NCBI RefSeq assembly: GCF_028023555.1
Contig: NZ_JAQIOY010000001.1
Span: forward strand, 372,001 to 436,000
Reading direction: 5' to 3'
Origin: Thalassococcus_A lentus
GTDB lineage: Bacteria; Pseudomonadota; Alphaproteobacteria; Rhodobacterales; Rhodobacteraceae
Length of the DNA stretch: 64,000 nt
The notes under the pieces: model-generated
Database searches by the model: none
What the model was told of the DNA's origin: nothing
Seen by the model: only the letters and a program-made list of their open reading frames with translations
In this document: positions 25,691-35,600 of the stretch, one piece after another
How positions within the stretch are numbered: the stretch's first letter is position 1
How the letters are laid out: each line of letters begins with the position of its first letter
Translations under genes and position numbers: made by a program

Positions 25691-25743
25691 GGCGCGATCA
25701 CGTATCCTCTGAGCGGACGCGCCAGGAACGGCACGCTCAGAGG
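25691..25743 (-). promoter_or_regulatory. leuA attenuator-like hairpins
   Basis: In the minus-strand leader CCTCTGAGCG (RNA from 25743) pairs perfectly with CGCTCAGAGG (ending at 25706), a 10-pair stem whose 5' arm contains the leader peptide's stop codon. The loop holds GGCGCG (25723-25718), which can pair with CGCGCC at 25696-25691 closer to leuA. Pairing of the loop with the outside gives a pseudoknot or an alternative fold. There is no T tract after the stem, so control could be of translation or by Rho rather than by a classic intrinsic terminator. Confidence 0.6.
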
Positions 25744-25823
25744 CGTGTTAGGAGAAGACGCAGGCCAAGCGCAAGCGGCGCCTGAAGGCGCTGAGTGTTT
25801 GCGGTATGGCGGATCATTGTCAT
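25737..25823 (-). CDS. leuL: Leucine-rich leader peptide of leuA
   Basis: A 28-residue reading frame starting at ATG 25823, with AGG of GCAGGCC shortly before it, and ending at TGA 25739-25737. Eight of the last sixteen residues are leucine, with three consecutive leucine codons (CTT CTC CTA) and two more before the stop, giving the tail LRLLLTRL. A peptide of this type placed 80 bases before leuA and reading into a perfect hairpin is the classical arrangement for ribosome-stalling attenuation by charged tRNA-Leu. A second ATG two codons later is an alternative start. It is too short for usual gene finders. Confidence 0.75.
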   Translation of the reverse strand: MTMIRHTANTQRLQAPLALGLRLLLTRL

Positions 25824-25973
25824 GGCCTGCACTATACGCAGCAATTCCTAAATGAAAACCCGCTTTTCACGCGGATTTCCGCGCTTGTGGCCACCACGCC
25901 TTTGCGCGTTGATGCGCAGTCGGGCATAGTGTTGGCAGGGCAAGGCAACCAATTACCAAAGCAGGGCAATTTC

Positions 25974-28916
25974 ATGATCCGAGTGCTGCTAACCATGTTG
26001 GCGTTTGTCGCGCTGCCATCCGGCGTTTTCGCCGAACGCGACCAGAGTAAAGCGTACTTCTTTGGCAATTCGCTGATCAATCACCTGAGCGAAGACGCGG
26101 ATCATACCAATGTCCCACATTGGATCAATCAAATGGCCAAGGCGTCGGGCAGGCAATTCTCGACGGACGGTCAGTGGGGGTTTCTGCGGAACTTTGCAGA
26201 CGGTTTGCCGCCAAGCGCGAACTGGTCCTTTCCGGGAGTCAGGGGTGCATGGTCGCCTGATCGGAATGCCTTTGGCGAAGCAGAGTTTGATGCCGTTGTC
26301 GTGGCACCGGCCAACTTTATTCAATATCAATTGCCTGACGTTCCCTATGACGGCGACAATCCAACCGGCGACAGCCCTTTGACGGCGTTGCTGCGGTTGT
26401 TTGATTGGACCACCAAAAATTCCCCCGGCTCTCGGCTTTACGTTTACGAAGGCTGGGCCGCCATGGGCGAGGTGACCGGTTCGTTTCCACCAAACGCGGC
26501 CGCGTTTGAACGCTATCTCGCGTTCAACGCAGATCAGCATGTTGGCTGGTACGACGAGCTTGCCGAAGATATTGCAAAGGCCCGTCCCAATCTTGTCGTG
26601 AGACGCGTGCCAACCGCCCGGATACTTTCATCACTGCTTGCCGAAGGGGGTCAGCTGTCCGGATTACCCTCGGAGGTGTTTTTCACAGACGATGCCCCGC
26701 ACGGGACTGAATCGCTCTACCTATTGGTGGCTATGATCACATATGCCGCCATTTTCGAGACCCCACCACCTGCTGATTGGCAACCGCCCGCAACGATGCA
26801 TCCGGATCTGGTGCAAGCCTATCCGCAAATTGCCGGGTTGATCTGGGAGGCCATGCCAGAAACTCCGCAAGAGGCCGCGCAAGCGGTCGCGGTTGAACAA
26901 GCCGTGGCGGAGCAAGCCGAACAGGCACCCTTGCCCGAACGACAGCCCGTTGCGCTGCCGCCTCGTGGTATTCGCCCGGATGGGGCACCGGCCCTTGGGA
27001 TGGGGTTGAACGGCGTGGCCGACTGGTCGACTCAGCATCCCTTCATCGATCTGATGAAAACCGCCCGGGACTGGGTGGGGCATTTACCCGATCAGTGGGG
27101 TGGGTTTACGTCTGAGCAGCTGCGTGCCGGCGGGCACCTTGATGAAAATGGTTGGCCTATCGCGATGCCCGAAGGCGTGGAGCGCCTCGAAGCAGTTTTG
27201 CTGACGGACCAGCCTGAAGAGGCAGAACACCTGCGCGGCGACTACGTGTTGCTCTACGACGGGACCGGAGAGATTGAGCTGTCTGGCCGCGTTCGGCGGG
27301 TGCGGTACGAACAGGGGCAGATCACCTTTTCCTACGCGCCGGGCGATGGATTGGTTGGCGTCGTTATCAAGAAGATTCCGGAAAACGATCCCATCCGGAA
27401 CATTCGAATTCTGAGACAGGATCATATCGATTTGCATGAGGCAGGCGTGCTGTTCAATCCCTTGTGGGTCGAGCGCATTCGGGACCTCCGGTCGGTCCGT
27501 TTCATGGACTGGATGATGACAAACGGATCTCCAATTCAAAGCTGGGAAGACCGTCCGCGCCTGACCGACGCCAATTGGACCACTTGGGGTGTTCCGCACG
27601 AGGTTATGATCCAGCTGGCCAACCAGATCGGTGCAGACCCTTGGTTTACCATGCCGCACCTTGCGGATGACGTTTATGTCAGGCGGTTTGCCGAGGCCGT
27701 CAAAGATGGACTCGACCCCGGTTTGAAAGCCTATGTCGAGTATTCGAACGAGGTTTGGAACTTTATTTTCCCGCAGGCGGTTTGGGCCGGGCAACAGGCT
27801 GAATTGCGCTGGGGCGAATCTGAAACTGGATGGATGCAATTCTATGGTTTGCGGGCTGCGCAGGTCATGGATGTGTGGACAGACGTTTTCGGCAGCGAGG
27901 TATCTGATCGTTTGGTGCGGGTCGTGTCGACGCACACGGGATGGCCGGGTCTGGAAGAAAGCATTCTGGAGGCTCCGTTGGCTTTTCTGACGCTTGGACG
28001 TGCTCCGAGCGAGAGCTTTGATGCCTATGCTGTGACGGGCTACTTTGGGTACGAAATGGGCGGCGCTGAAATGGCTCCGATCATGACCGAATGGCTGGAT
28101 CGGGCCGAGGCTTTGGCCGAAGCAGAAGGTCGCCGTCAGGGGTTGCGACGTGTGGCGCTTCGGGAATTTGTGAAGCAGAACCGATTTGAAGCAGCCATCG
28201 CCCCTGTTGCGCTTGCTCTGCAGGAAGGATCACTTCAGGAGCTCACGCAGGAAATCTTTCCCTACCATGGTGCAGCAGCCCGCAAGGCAGGTCTTCGGTT
28301 GGTGATGTATGAGGGTGGCACCCATGTTGCCGGCCATGGCGCTCAGGTCAACGACGAGCGGCTGACCGACTTCTTTACAGAGTTCAACTACACGCCCGAA
28401 ATGGCAAAATTGTATGAGTTTCTTTTGACAGGATGGGTTGAGTCGGGAGGGACGTTGTTCAACGCATTCGTGGACGTTGCGCCGGCGACGCAATGGGGCA
28501 GTTGGGGCGCGTTGCGCCACTTGAACGATGCCAATCCGCGTTGGGATATGCTGATGGCGTTCAATGCTTCGGCACCGACCGGATGGGAGCAGCGCGAAGC
28601 GTCAGTCTTTGCCGATGGTATCACGCGTATTGCAGGTTCCGGAAACCAAAGGTTGCAGGGCACCAGTCAAGAGGACGTGCTGATCGCCGGGTCCGGAAAT
28701 GACACACTGATTTCCAGCGGCGGGTCGGATCACATGCATGGCGGCACCGGGCAGGATCGCGCCGTGTTGCCCGGTGTCAGCAATGACTATGTGTTTACCC
28801 GGGAGGGCGAGCAGTTGATTGCGGATGGACCGCGAGGTCGGGTGACATTGACTGCGATTGAAACCCTTGCCTTTGAAGGCGCGCCCAATCAGTCGGTCCC
28901 GGTTTCAGAGTTCTGA
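25974..28916 (+). CDS. Large secreted protein: SGNH-like and glycosidase-like regions with RTX repeats
   Basis: A 980-residue exported protein starting with the signal peptide MIRVLLTMLAFVALPSGVFA. The N-terminal part (about 20-300) begins KAYFFGNSLINHLSED, like a GDS/SGNH esterase strand. A proline- and glutamine-rich linker follows near 300-330. The middle (about 340-800) has TIM-barrel glycosidase character, including AYVEYSNEVWNFIFPQAVWA near residue 587, where the E in SNEVWN is a candidate acid-base residue. Two RTX-like calcium-binding nonapeptides (AGSGNDTLI, GGTGQDRAV) near 900-930 suggest type I secretion in the mature fold, although a classical signal peptide is also present, which is odd. 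It is next to glycan genes and might trim the polymer. The start was chosen for the signal peptide. Confidence 0.75.
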   Translation: MIRVLLTMLAFVALPSGVFAERDQSKAYFFGNSLINHLSEDADHTNVPHWINQMAKASGRQFSTDGQWGFLRNFADGLPPSANWSFPGVRGAWSPDRNAFGEAEFDAVVVAPANFIQYQLPDVPYDGDNPTGDSPLTALLRLFDWTTKNSPGSRLYVYEGWAAMGEVTGSFPPNAAAFERYLAFNADQHVGWYDELAEDIAKARPNLVVRRVPTARILSSLLAEGGQLSGLPSEVFFTDDAPHGTESLYLLVAMITYAAIFETPPPADWQPPATMHPDLVQAYPQIAGLIWEAMPETPQEAAQAVAVEQAVAEQAEQAPLPERQPVALPPRGIRPDGAPALGMGLNGVADWSTQHPFIDLMKTARDWVGHLPDQWGGFTSEQLRAGGHLDENGWPIAMPEGVERLEAVLLTDQPEEAEHLRGDYVLLYDGTGEIELSGRVRRVRYEQGQITFSYAPGDGLVGVVIKKIPENDPIRNIRILRQDHIDLHEAGVLFNPLWVERIRDLRSVRFMDWMMTNGSPIQSWEDRPRLTDANWTTWGVPHEVMIQLANQIGADPWFTMPHLADDVYVRRFAEAVKDGLDPGLKAYVEYSNEVWNFIFPQAVWAGQQAELRWGESETGWMQFYGLRAAQVMDVWTDVFGSEVSDRLVRVVSTHTGWPGLEESILEAPLAFLTLGRAPSESFDAYAVTGYFGYEMGGAEMAPIMTEWLDRAEALAEAEGRRQGLRRVALREFVKQNRFEAAIAPVALALQEGSLQELTQEIFPYHGAAARKAGLRLVMYEGGTHVAGHGAQVNDERLTDFFTEFNYTPEMAKLYEFLLTGWVESGGTLFNAFVDVAPATQWGSWGALRHLNDANPRWDMLMAFNASAPTGWEQREASVFADGITRIAGSGNQRLQGTSQEDVLIAGSGNDTLISSGGSDHMHGGTGQDRAVLPGVSNDYVFTREGEQLIADGPRGRVTLTAIETLAFEGAPNQSVPVSEF

Positions 28917-30127
28917 ACGCGCTCTTGCGCTATGGCGATTTCCTGAACCAGCGTTTCGGCCCCTAGGGATGCGCGGTAGTGGGCCTCGACATGCGCGCGG
29001 CCCGCTTGTGAAAAGCGCATCATCGCATCGGTGTCGCCGATCAGTTCGCGAATGGAGCGCGCCAGTTCCGCCGGTTTCTTTGGTTCGACCAGCTTGCCTG
29101 TATGACCGTCTGAAATCAGTTCTGCGACACCGCCTGCATTTGTCCCGATGACGGGAACACCCATGGACATTGCTTCCATATAGGCAACGCCGAGAGGTTC
29201 ATGCCAACTGGCGAGCACAAACAGATGCGCGTCGTTCAGCTTTTGCTTTACGGCTCCGGCATCAATTGCGCCCAAGAGTTTGACATGATCCTGCAAGCGT
29301 AGCTTTTTCAGATGCGCCTCAAGCTCGGATCGGTAACCCGTGCCTCCGGCGTCATCCTCACCGGCAATTTCAAGTCTGACATCGACACCCTGATCCAAGA
29401 GTTGGCGCATGGCACTCATGAGATCCTGATGACCTTTCACGACGTTCAGACGCGCGCAGGAAAAGAGCTGAACCGGCCTGCCGTGTTCGGGCGGGGTATA
29501 TTTTGATGCCCGGCGCAACACATCGGTGTCGACGCCCATCGGTCTGATTGGCAGTCGGTCTGGCAAATCTCCGGGCAATGCCTGCTGCATTTCACCCAAC
29601 AGCTTTTGCGTGATGATCGTCGCAAAAGATGCGCCGCGCCACTTAAACGCTTGTCCAGCACCATAGTCGGACAGAGGCCCGTGAAGGGTCAGTGAATAGG
29701 GCGCGCCCCCCATTTTGCGGGCAAGTGCAGCAACCAAGGCGGCGCGGCCACAGGAATGAACGTGGATGTGGTCGAGCGCGTGTGTGCGGCAATGGGCCAA
29801 CAAGGCCTCTGCGGCCGGCGTTGCAATCATGGCATCACGTGAAAAGCTGAACCCTTCCTTGAACATCCAAAGAGGAAGGCCCCTTGGCAGCAGCCGGGCC
29901 AGACCGCCTAACGCAAGACCGGGATTCATGCGGCCCAGATAGGTGGTCCGCGCCATGGCCTCATTTGACCAGTCGTGGGCAATCAGACCCTGAGGAGGTT
30001 TGCGTGTGGAAAGTACATGTACGTCATGCCCCATCGCTTCCAGCGCCAAAATTTCGCGCCAGAAAAAGATGTGCGTTTGTCCCGGAAATTGCGGGACAAG
30101 GTAACCGATCCGCATGGGGTGCGTCAC
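28889..30127 (-). CDS. Glycosyltransferase family 4
   Basis: A 412-residue GT-B-fold glycosyltransferase. MRIGYLVPQFPGQTHIFFWRE is an N-terminal donor-lobe start, DHIHVHSCGRAALVAALA is a typical helix, LFSCARLNVVKGHQDLMSAM opens the C-terminal lobe, and the nucleotide-sugar signature is LASWHEPLGVAYMEAMSMGVPVIGT with the E-x7-E pair. Sugar and linkage are unknown. The start is the GTG at 30127 because AGGAAGG is 8 bases ahead; an ATG four codons later lacks a well spaced site. It ends convergently, overlapping the RTX protein by 28 bases. Confidence 0.88.
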   Translation of the reverse strand: MTHPMRIGYLVPQFPGQTHIFFWREILALEAMGHDVHVLSTRKPPQGLIAHDWSNEAMARTTYLGRMNPGLALGGLARLLPRGLPLWMFKEGFSFSRDAMIATPAAEALLAHCRTHALDHIHVHSCGRAALVAALARKMGGAPYSLTLHGPLSDYGAGQAFKWRGASFATIITQKLLGEMQQALPGDLPDRLPIRPMGVDTDVLRRASKYTPPEHGRPVQLFSCARLNVVKGHQDLMSAMRQLLDQGVDVRLEIAGEDDAGGTGYRSELEAHLKKLRLQDHVKLLGAIDAGAVKQKLNDAHLFVLASWHEPLGVAYMEAMSMGVPVIGTNAGGVAELISDGHTGKLVEPKKPAELARSIRELIGDTDAMMRFSQAGRAHVEAHYRASLGAETLVQEIAIAQERVQNSETGTD

Positions 30128-30302
30128 GAAAGCCTTCCTGAGGTGTGTTCAAATTGATGCAAGTAACAGCAGCCCTTGTATATTGCTGGGCAGTTTCATT
30201 CTTTGGCCATAGTTAACTGCAAACAGCCTCGCCCAGAGGTATGGGTTTTTTGTAAGGTGTGGCCGCAGTGGTACGGCTGCCGGAAGGTAAGGGGCACAAT
30301 TC

Positions 30303-31136
30303 ATGGAGCCGGTGACGGTTATCCTTCCTGCCAGCAATGAAGAATCGCTGATTGGCGATTGTCTCGATGCGGTTTTGGCTTCGAGCTGGTCACGCATTGA
30401 TTCCTTGCAAGTGGTTGTTGTGGCCAACGGGTGTACAGACCGCACCGCCGAAGTCGCACGGACCAGAACCTCCGATTTCGGAGGGCGTGGATGGTCACTT
30501 GAGGTAATCGAACTGGCACAAGGCAGCAAGATCGCAGCCCTGAACGCCGGGGACGCAGCCGCGCGGGGCGCGACCCGGATTTATCTGGATGCCGATGTCG
30601 TCGTCAGTGCGCCATTGCTTGAACAGATTGCCGGTGTTCTTGATGTGTCCAAGCCGCGCTATGCTTCTGGACTCGTTGAAATGACAGCACAGGGCTGGAT
30701 CAGCAGAGCCTACGCAGGGATTTGGCGACAGGTTCCCTTCATGGCGGAATGTGTGCCTGGTTGTGGCGTCTTTGCCGTGAACGCACCGGGCCGCAAGCGG
30801 TGGGACGAATTCCCCAAGATCATTTCCGACGATACGTTCGTCAGGCTAAATTTCACGCCAGTTGAACGGATTGGAGTTGCCGCAGGATATACGTGGCCGA
30901 TTGCCGAAGGGTTCCGCAATCTGGTGAAGGTCCGGCGACGTCAGGATGTCGGAGTGGATGAAATAGGCCGCGCATTCCCGGACTTGCTAAAGAATGACGA
31001 CAAAGTGCCGATGTCAAAACGCAAGACGCTGGGTATGGCGCTGCGCAATCCGGTTGGCTTTGCGGTTTACACAGGCGTTGCCTTGATCAGCAAACTGACC
31101 CGCCACCGCGCCAAGGGATGGAGTCGCGGTCGATGA
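30303..31136 (+). CDS. Glycosyltransferase family 2
   Basis: A 277-residue GT-A-fold glycosyltransferase. VTVILPASNEESLIGDCLDAV starts the nucleotide-binding domain. LQVVVVANGCTDRTAEVARTR contains the NxxxxD-type motif, and the DxD metal site is IYLDADVVVSAPLL. A C-terminal helical region with basic residues suggests membrane association. It starts the rightward glycan cluster and its stop overlaps the flippase start (ATGA). Ribosome site: AAGG before the ATG at 30303. Confidence 0.9.
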   Translation: MEPVTVILPASNEESLIGDCLDAVLASSWSRIDSLQVVVVANGCTDRTAEVARTRTSDFGGRGWSLEVIELAQGSKIAALNAGDAAARGATRIYLDADVVVSAPLLEQIAGVLDVSKPRYASGLVEMTAQGWISRAYAGIWRQVPFMAECVPGCGVFAVNAPGRKRWDEFPKIISDDTFVRLNFTPVERIGVAAGYTWPIAEGFRNLVKVRRRQDVGVDEIGRAFPDLLKNDDKVPMSKRKTLGMALRNPVGFAVYTGVALISKLTRHRAKGWSRGR

Positions 31137-32500
31137 ACGCTTTGATGGATAAATTCCGCGGCGGATCGCTGGGTGCCCGAGTTTTGCGATCATCTGTTTT
31201 GACCGTTGGGGGATTTGGCTTCAGTCAGGTCATCAGACTGGCATCGAACCTGATCCTGACACGCTTGTTGTTCCCGGAAGCGTTTGGATTGATGGCGCTT
31301 GTGATGGTGTTTCTGATGGGACTGGGGCAGTTCTCGGATGTTGGGGTGACACCGGCCATCCTCCAAAGCAAACGGGGTGATGACCGCGCGTTTCTGAATA
31401 CCGCATGGACAATACAGGTCATGCGGGGTTTTGCCCTGTGGCTGGTGGCTTGTGCGGCCGCCGTCCCGATGGCGTGGATTTATGATGAACCGATGCTCGG
31501 GCAGATTTTGCCGGTTGCGGCGCTGACCCTGTTGATTGCCGGCTTTAAACCAACCCGTATGGACACGGCCAACCGTCATCTCATGTTGGGGCGCGTGACA
31601 GTGCTGGACATGGTGACCCAACTTTCAGGCGTCGTGGTTGCGGTTCTTTTGGCATGGTGGACCGGATCGGTCTGGGCGCTGGTTGTGTCCGGTGTCGTGG
31701 GCAGCATTGTCGAAGTGTTTATCAACTCGGCCTTCCTGCCGGGTGAGCGCAACAGGTTTCGGTGGGAAAAGGCGGCTGCGCGCGAGTTGATCAATTTTGG
31801 GAAATGGGTCTTCCTCGCGACAGTTTGCGGGTTCGTGTTTACGCAGTCTGACAAAATCCTGATTGGTAAATATCTGCCTTTGGATGTCTTTGGCGTTTAC
31901 AACATCGGGTTTTTCCTTGCGGCGTTTCCGATGCTGCTGGGCGGTATTGTGACCCGCAAAATCCTGATCCCGATTTATCGCGAAACCCCCCCGACCGAGA
32001 GCCGCGAAAACTTTCTTCGTCTTCGAAAGATGCGCTTTGCTGTGACAACGCTGTTGCTATGTATGGTTACGGTCTTTGCCTGTCTTGGTGTCTGGTTGGT
32101 CGACCTCATGTATGACCCACGCTATGCGATGGCCGGTGCGGTTGTCGTCTTGCTGGCCTGCGCCCAAATACCCATGCTGATTGTGCAGACCTATGATCAG
32201 GCTGCGCTGGCAGCGGGCGATAGCAGACGGTTTTTTGTACTGGCCTTGGCGCGTGCCGTTCTCATGGTCGTATGTCTTTTGATCGGGCTGGAACAGGCCG
32301 GGTTGATTGGTGCGTTGATCGGGCAGGGTGTTGCCTTTGTCTTGGCCTATCCGGTCGTTGTCTGGCTGGCGCGGCGCATGGGTGCCTGGGATGGAATCCA
32401 CGACGTGATTTTTGCCGTTTTGGGCCTATGTGCTGCGGCTCTCGCTGTTTGGCTGAACTGGTCCGAGATTGTGGCTTTGGCGGGGAAAAGCGCTGGGTAG
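31133..32500 (+). CDS. Wzx-like polysaccharide flippase
   Basis: A 455-residue polytopic membrane protein of the MOP/polysaccharide transporter superfamily. Beginning GSLGARVLRSSVLTVGGFGFSQ, it shows NLILTRLLFPEAFGLMALVMV with the AFGLMAL block typical of Wzx-type lipopolysaccharide flippases, then about a dozen predicted hydrophobic segments. It would turn a lipid-linked oligosaccharide over the inner membrane. The ATG at 31133 overlaps the preceding gene's stop. No Wzy-like polymerase is in the window. Confidence 0.9.
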   Translation: MNALMDKFRGGSLGARVLRSSVLTVGGFGFSQVIRLASNLILTRLLFPEAFGLMALVMVFLMGLGQFSDVGVTPAILQSKRGDDRAFLNTAWTIQVMRGFALWLVACAAAVPMAWIYDEPMLGQILPVAALTLLIAGFKPTRMDTANRHLMLGRVTVLDMVTQLSGVVVAVLLAWWTGSVWALVVSGVVGSIVEVFINSAFLPGERNRFRWEKAAARELINFGKWVFLATVCGFVFTQSDKILIGKYLPLDVFGVYNIGFFLAAFPMLLGGIVTRKILIPIYRETPPTESRENFLRLRKMRFAVTTLLLCMVTVFACLGVWLVDLMYDPRYAMAGAVVVLLACAQIPMLIVQTYDQAALAAGDSRRFFVLALARAVLMVVCLLIGLEQAGLIGALIGQGVAFVLAYPVVVWLARRMGAWDGIHDVIFAVLGLCAAALAVWLNWSEIVALAGKSAG

Positions 32501-32510
32501 CTCCCGGTTC

Positions 32511-32529
32511 CAGAATTGCAACAATTCTG
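32511..32529. promoter_or_regulatory. Perfect palindrome upstream of the PKS gene
   Basis: CAGAATTG-CAA-CAATTCTG is a 19-base perfect inverted repeat 11 bases after the flippase stop and about 155 bases before the PKS start. It has the size of a dimeric repressor operator but could also be a weak transcript-end hairpin of the flippase operon, as it has no T tract. Confidence 0.4.
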
Positions 32530-32684
32530 CTAGAGATGGCTACTGTTAACTAGTGGGCACCAGTTTCCTGAAATTGCCCCATAGAACAGGCCTTTTGTGG
32601 GGCGGATACCTAAAAATCGCCGCATTTTGCGCGTATTTCAACTCTAGGGGTTGAGTGTGTAGAAGGTGGCGGGATGCGGTTAGC

Positions 32685-35600
32685 ATGACCAGTGACGTTT
32701 CAAACTCCTACGGCGATTCTGATATCGCCATCGTTGGCATGGCCGCGCACCTACCCGGTGCGCCGGATATCCATGCCTATTGGCGCAACCTGCGCGATGG
32801 TGTTTCATCAATCAGAAGGCTGTCTGACGATGCCTTGAGAGAGGCTGGTGAAGACCCCGGTCTCATGCGGCATCGCGACTACGTTCCTTTCGCTGCGCCG
32901 CTTGATGGCTTTGAGATGTTTGACGCCGAGTTCTTTGGCTTCTCACCCAAGGAAGCAGCGATCATGGACCCGCAGCACCGCCAGTTTCTGGAAACTGCGT
33001 GGGAAGCACTGGAAACCGCAGGTCACGTCCCGGAAAATTTCCCCGGTCAGGTTGGCGTTTTCGCGGGCTGCGGCATGGGCAGCTATTTCTACTTCAACGT
33101 CTGTTCGAACCCTGATCTGGTGGAAAACACCGGCATGTTCCTGTTGCGCCATACGGGCAATGACAAGGACTTTATGACAACCCGGCTAAGCCATGTTCTG
33201 GATTTGCACGGGCCGTCGATCAACCTGCAAACCGCATGCTCCACTTCGCTGGTCGCCACGCACTACGCCGCGCAGGCGCTGCTGAATGGGGAATGTGACA
33301 TGGCCATCGCCGGTGGCGTCACGATCGAGCTGCCCCAGGGTCGCGGTTATCTCTACAAAGAGAACGAAATCCTTTCGCCTGACGGTGCGTGTCATGCATT
33401 CGACCACAGGGCACAGGGAACCGTATTTGGATCCGGTTCCGGTGTCGTGGTTTTGCGGCGCATGGCTGACGCAGTTGCCGACGGTGATCACATATGGGCA
33501 GTCATCAAAGGTACGGCTGTCAACAACGATGGCGCACAAAAAGCCGGGTACCTTGCGCCTTCTGTCGATGGGCAGGCGCAGGCTGTTGCCGAGGCGCAGG
33601 CAATTGCCGGGATCACGTCTGACACGGTCGATTATGTGGAATGCCACGGCACAGGCACATATCTGGGCGACCCGATCGAAGTCGCGGCTCTGACCCAAGC
33701 CTTTTCTGAAAGCAGCAGTGCGCTGGGCCATTGCCGGATCGGCAGCGTCAAGACCAACATCGGTCATCTGGACACAGCGGCAGGCGTTGCCTCGCTGATC
33801 AAAACGTCGCTTGCGCTTCATCACAAACAGATGCCGCCGTCGCTTGGATTTGAAAAACCAAACCCTGCGATCGATTTCGAAAATTCGCCGTTCCGCGTCA
33901 ATGACCGGCTCGCAGAATGGCCGGCCAACGACCATCCGCGCAGAGCGGGGGTGAATTCACTGGGCGTGGGTGGTACAAACGCGCATGTGATTGTCGAGGA
34001 GGCACCGGAACGGGCGTTGTCTGCGCCCAGCGATTGGCCATTCCAGATTCTGACGGTTTCTGCTCGGTCCAAGGCTGCGCTGGATGGCAATGCCAAGGCT
34101 CTTGCTGATCACCTTCGCGCACATCCTGAACAGAACCTTGCAGATGTTGCCTGGACCTTGAAAGAAGGCCGGCGCGCATTTGAAAAGCGTACGGTTGTTG
34201 TAGCCGAAAGTCATGAAGAAGCCGCGCGGCTGCTGGAAGACGGAGATGCGCGCCGCGTTCACACACACACTGCGCTCGATCGCCCCGAGGCCATATTCAT
34301 GTTCCCCGGAGGCGGGGCGCAGTACGCGGGTATGGCGCGCGACCTCTACGAGACCGAGCCGGTCTTTGCCGAATGGATGGACCACGGATTGGCGCATCTG
34401 TCGACACTGACAGATGTTGACATCAAAGCCTTGTGGTTGCCGAACAGCGCCGATCAGGCCTCTGCGGATGAAACGCTTCAAAAGCCCAGCCTGCAGTTGC
34501 CGCTGATCATGATCGTCGAATATGCGCTTTCGCAGCTTTGGCAAAGCTGGGGTGTGAGTCCAGCCGCATTGGTTGGCCATTCCATGGGCGAAAACACCGC
34601 CGCTTGCGTTGCCGGTGTAATGTCTTTCGAGGATTGCATCGGGTTGGTTCATCTGCGTGGACGCCTGTTCGACACGGTCCCTGCGGGTGGGATGCTTTCC
34701 GTTGCATTGCCGGCCGAAAAACTGCGGCCTTTGCTGGGGGATGATCTCGATCTGGGGGCTGAAAACGGCCCTGAATTGTCGGTCGCATCGGGACCACAGG
34801 CAGCATTGGACGCGCTGGAACAGCAGCTAAAGTCTGACGGGATCGACTGTCAGCGCATTGCAATCAACATTGCCGCGCACAGCCGTATGCTTGAGCCGAT
34901 CCTCGATGATTTCCGGGCCTATTTGCGTTCGATCCAATTGAATCCACCGCAGATTCCGCTGACTTCAAACCGCACCGGCGAGACGATGACCGATGCGCAG
35001 GCGACAGACCCTGACTATTGGGTCGAACACCTGCGCGGAACAGTGTTTTTCGCCAAATGCATCGGAACCCTTGCGCAGGACAACCGTGTGTTCTTTGAGG
35101 TTGGACCGGGCAAGGCTCTGTCGGCTTTGGCGCGTCAGCATGATGCGGTGTCGGCCAATCAGGTGCTGAGCTCATTGCGCCATCCACAGGACGCCATTGC
35201 AGACGACAAGCATATGTTCGAAGTGCTTGGCCGATTGTCGGCCTTGGGGCTCGACATAGACTGGGATCAGATATGGGGTGATGCGAACAGGCTGCGCGTC
35301 GTGTTGCCAACATATACCTTCCAGCGCGCGCCCTATTTTATTGAACCGGGAAAAACATCGGATCAGCCTGCCCCTCAGTATCTGATGCGCAGTGATGAAA
35401 TTTCTGACTGGGGCTGGAAGCCGGTTTGGCGTCCACGTTCGGCGCAGGTCGAGGTGGATGTGGCGAACGCGTTGAAAGATGCTGATCCGCAAACCTGGCT
35501 TTTGTTCATGGACGATTCCGGCATCGCGGAACGGGCCTCACGGCATTTGCAAGATGCCGGGCACCGCGTGGTTGAGGTGCGACCGGGCGACAGTTTCCAA

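Noticed and set aside
27084..27935. Leftward frame of 283 residues
   Set aside because: Antisense to the secreted RTX protein; no recognisable domain.
33186..33935. Leftward frame of 249 residues
   Set aside because: Antisense to the ketosynthase domain, whose active sites are plain on the plus strand.
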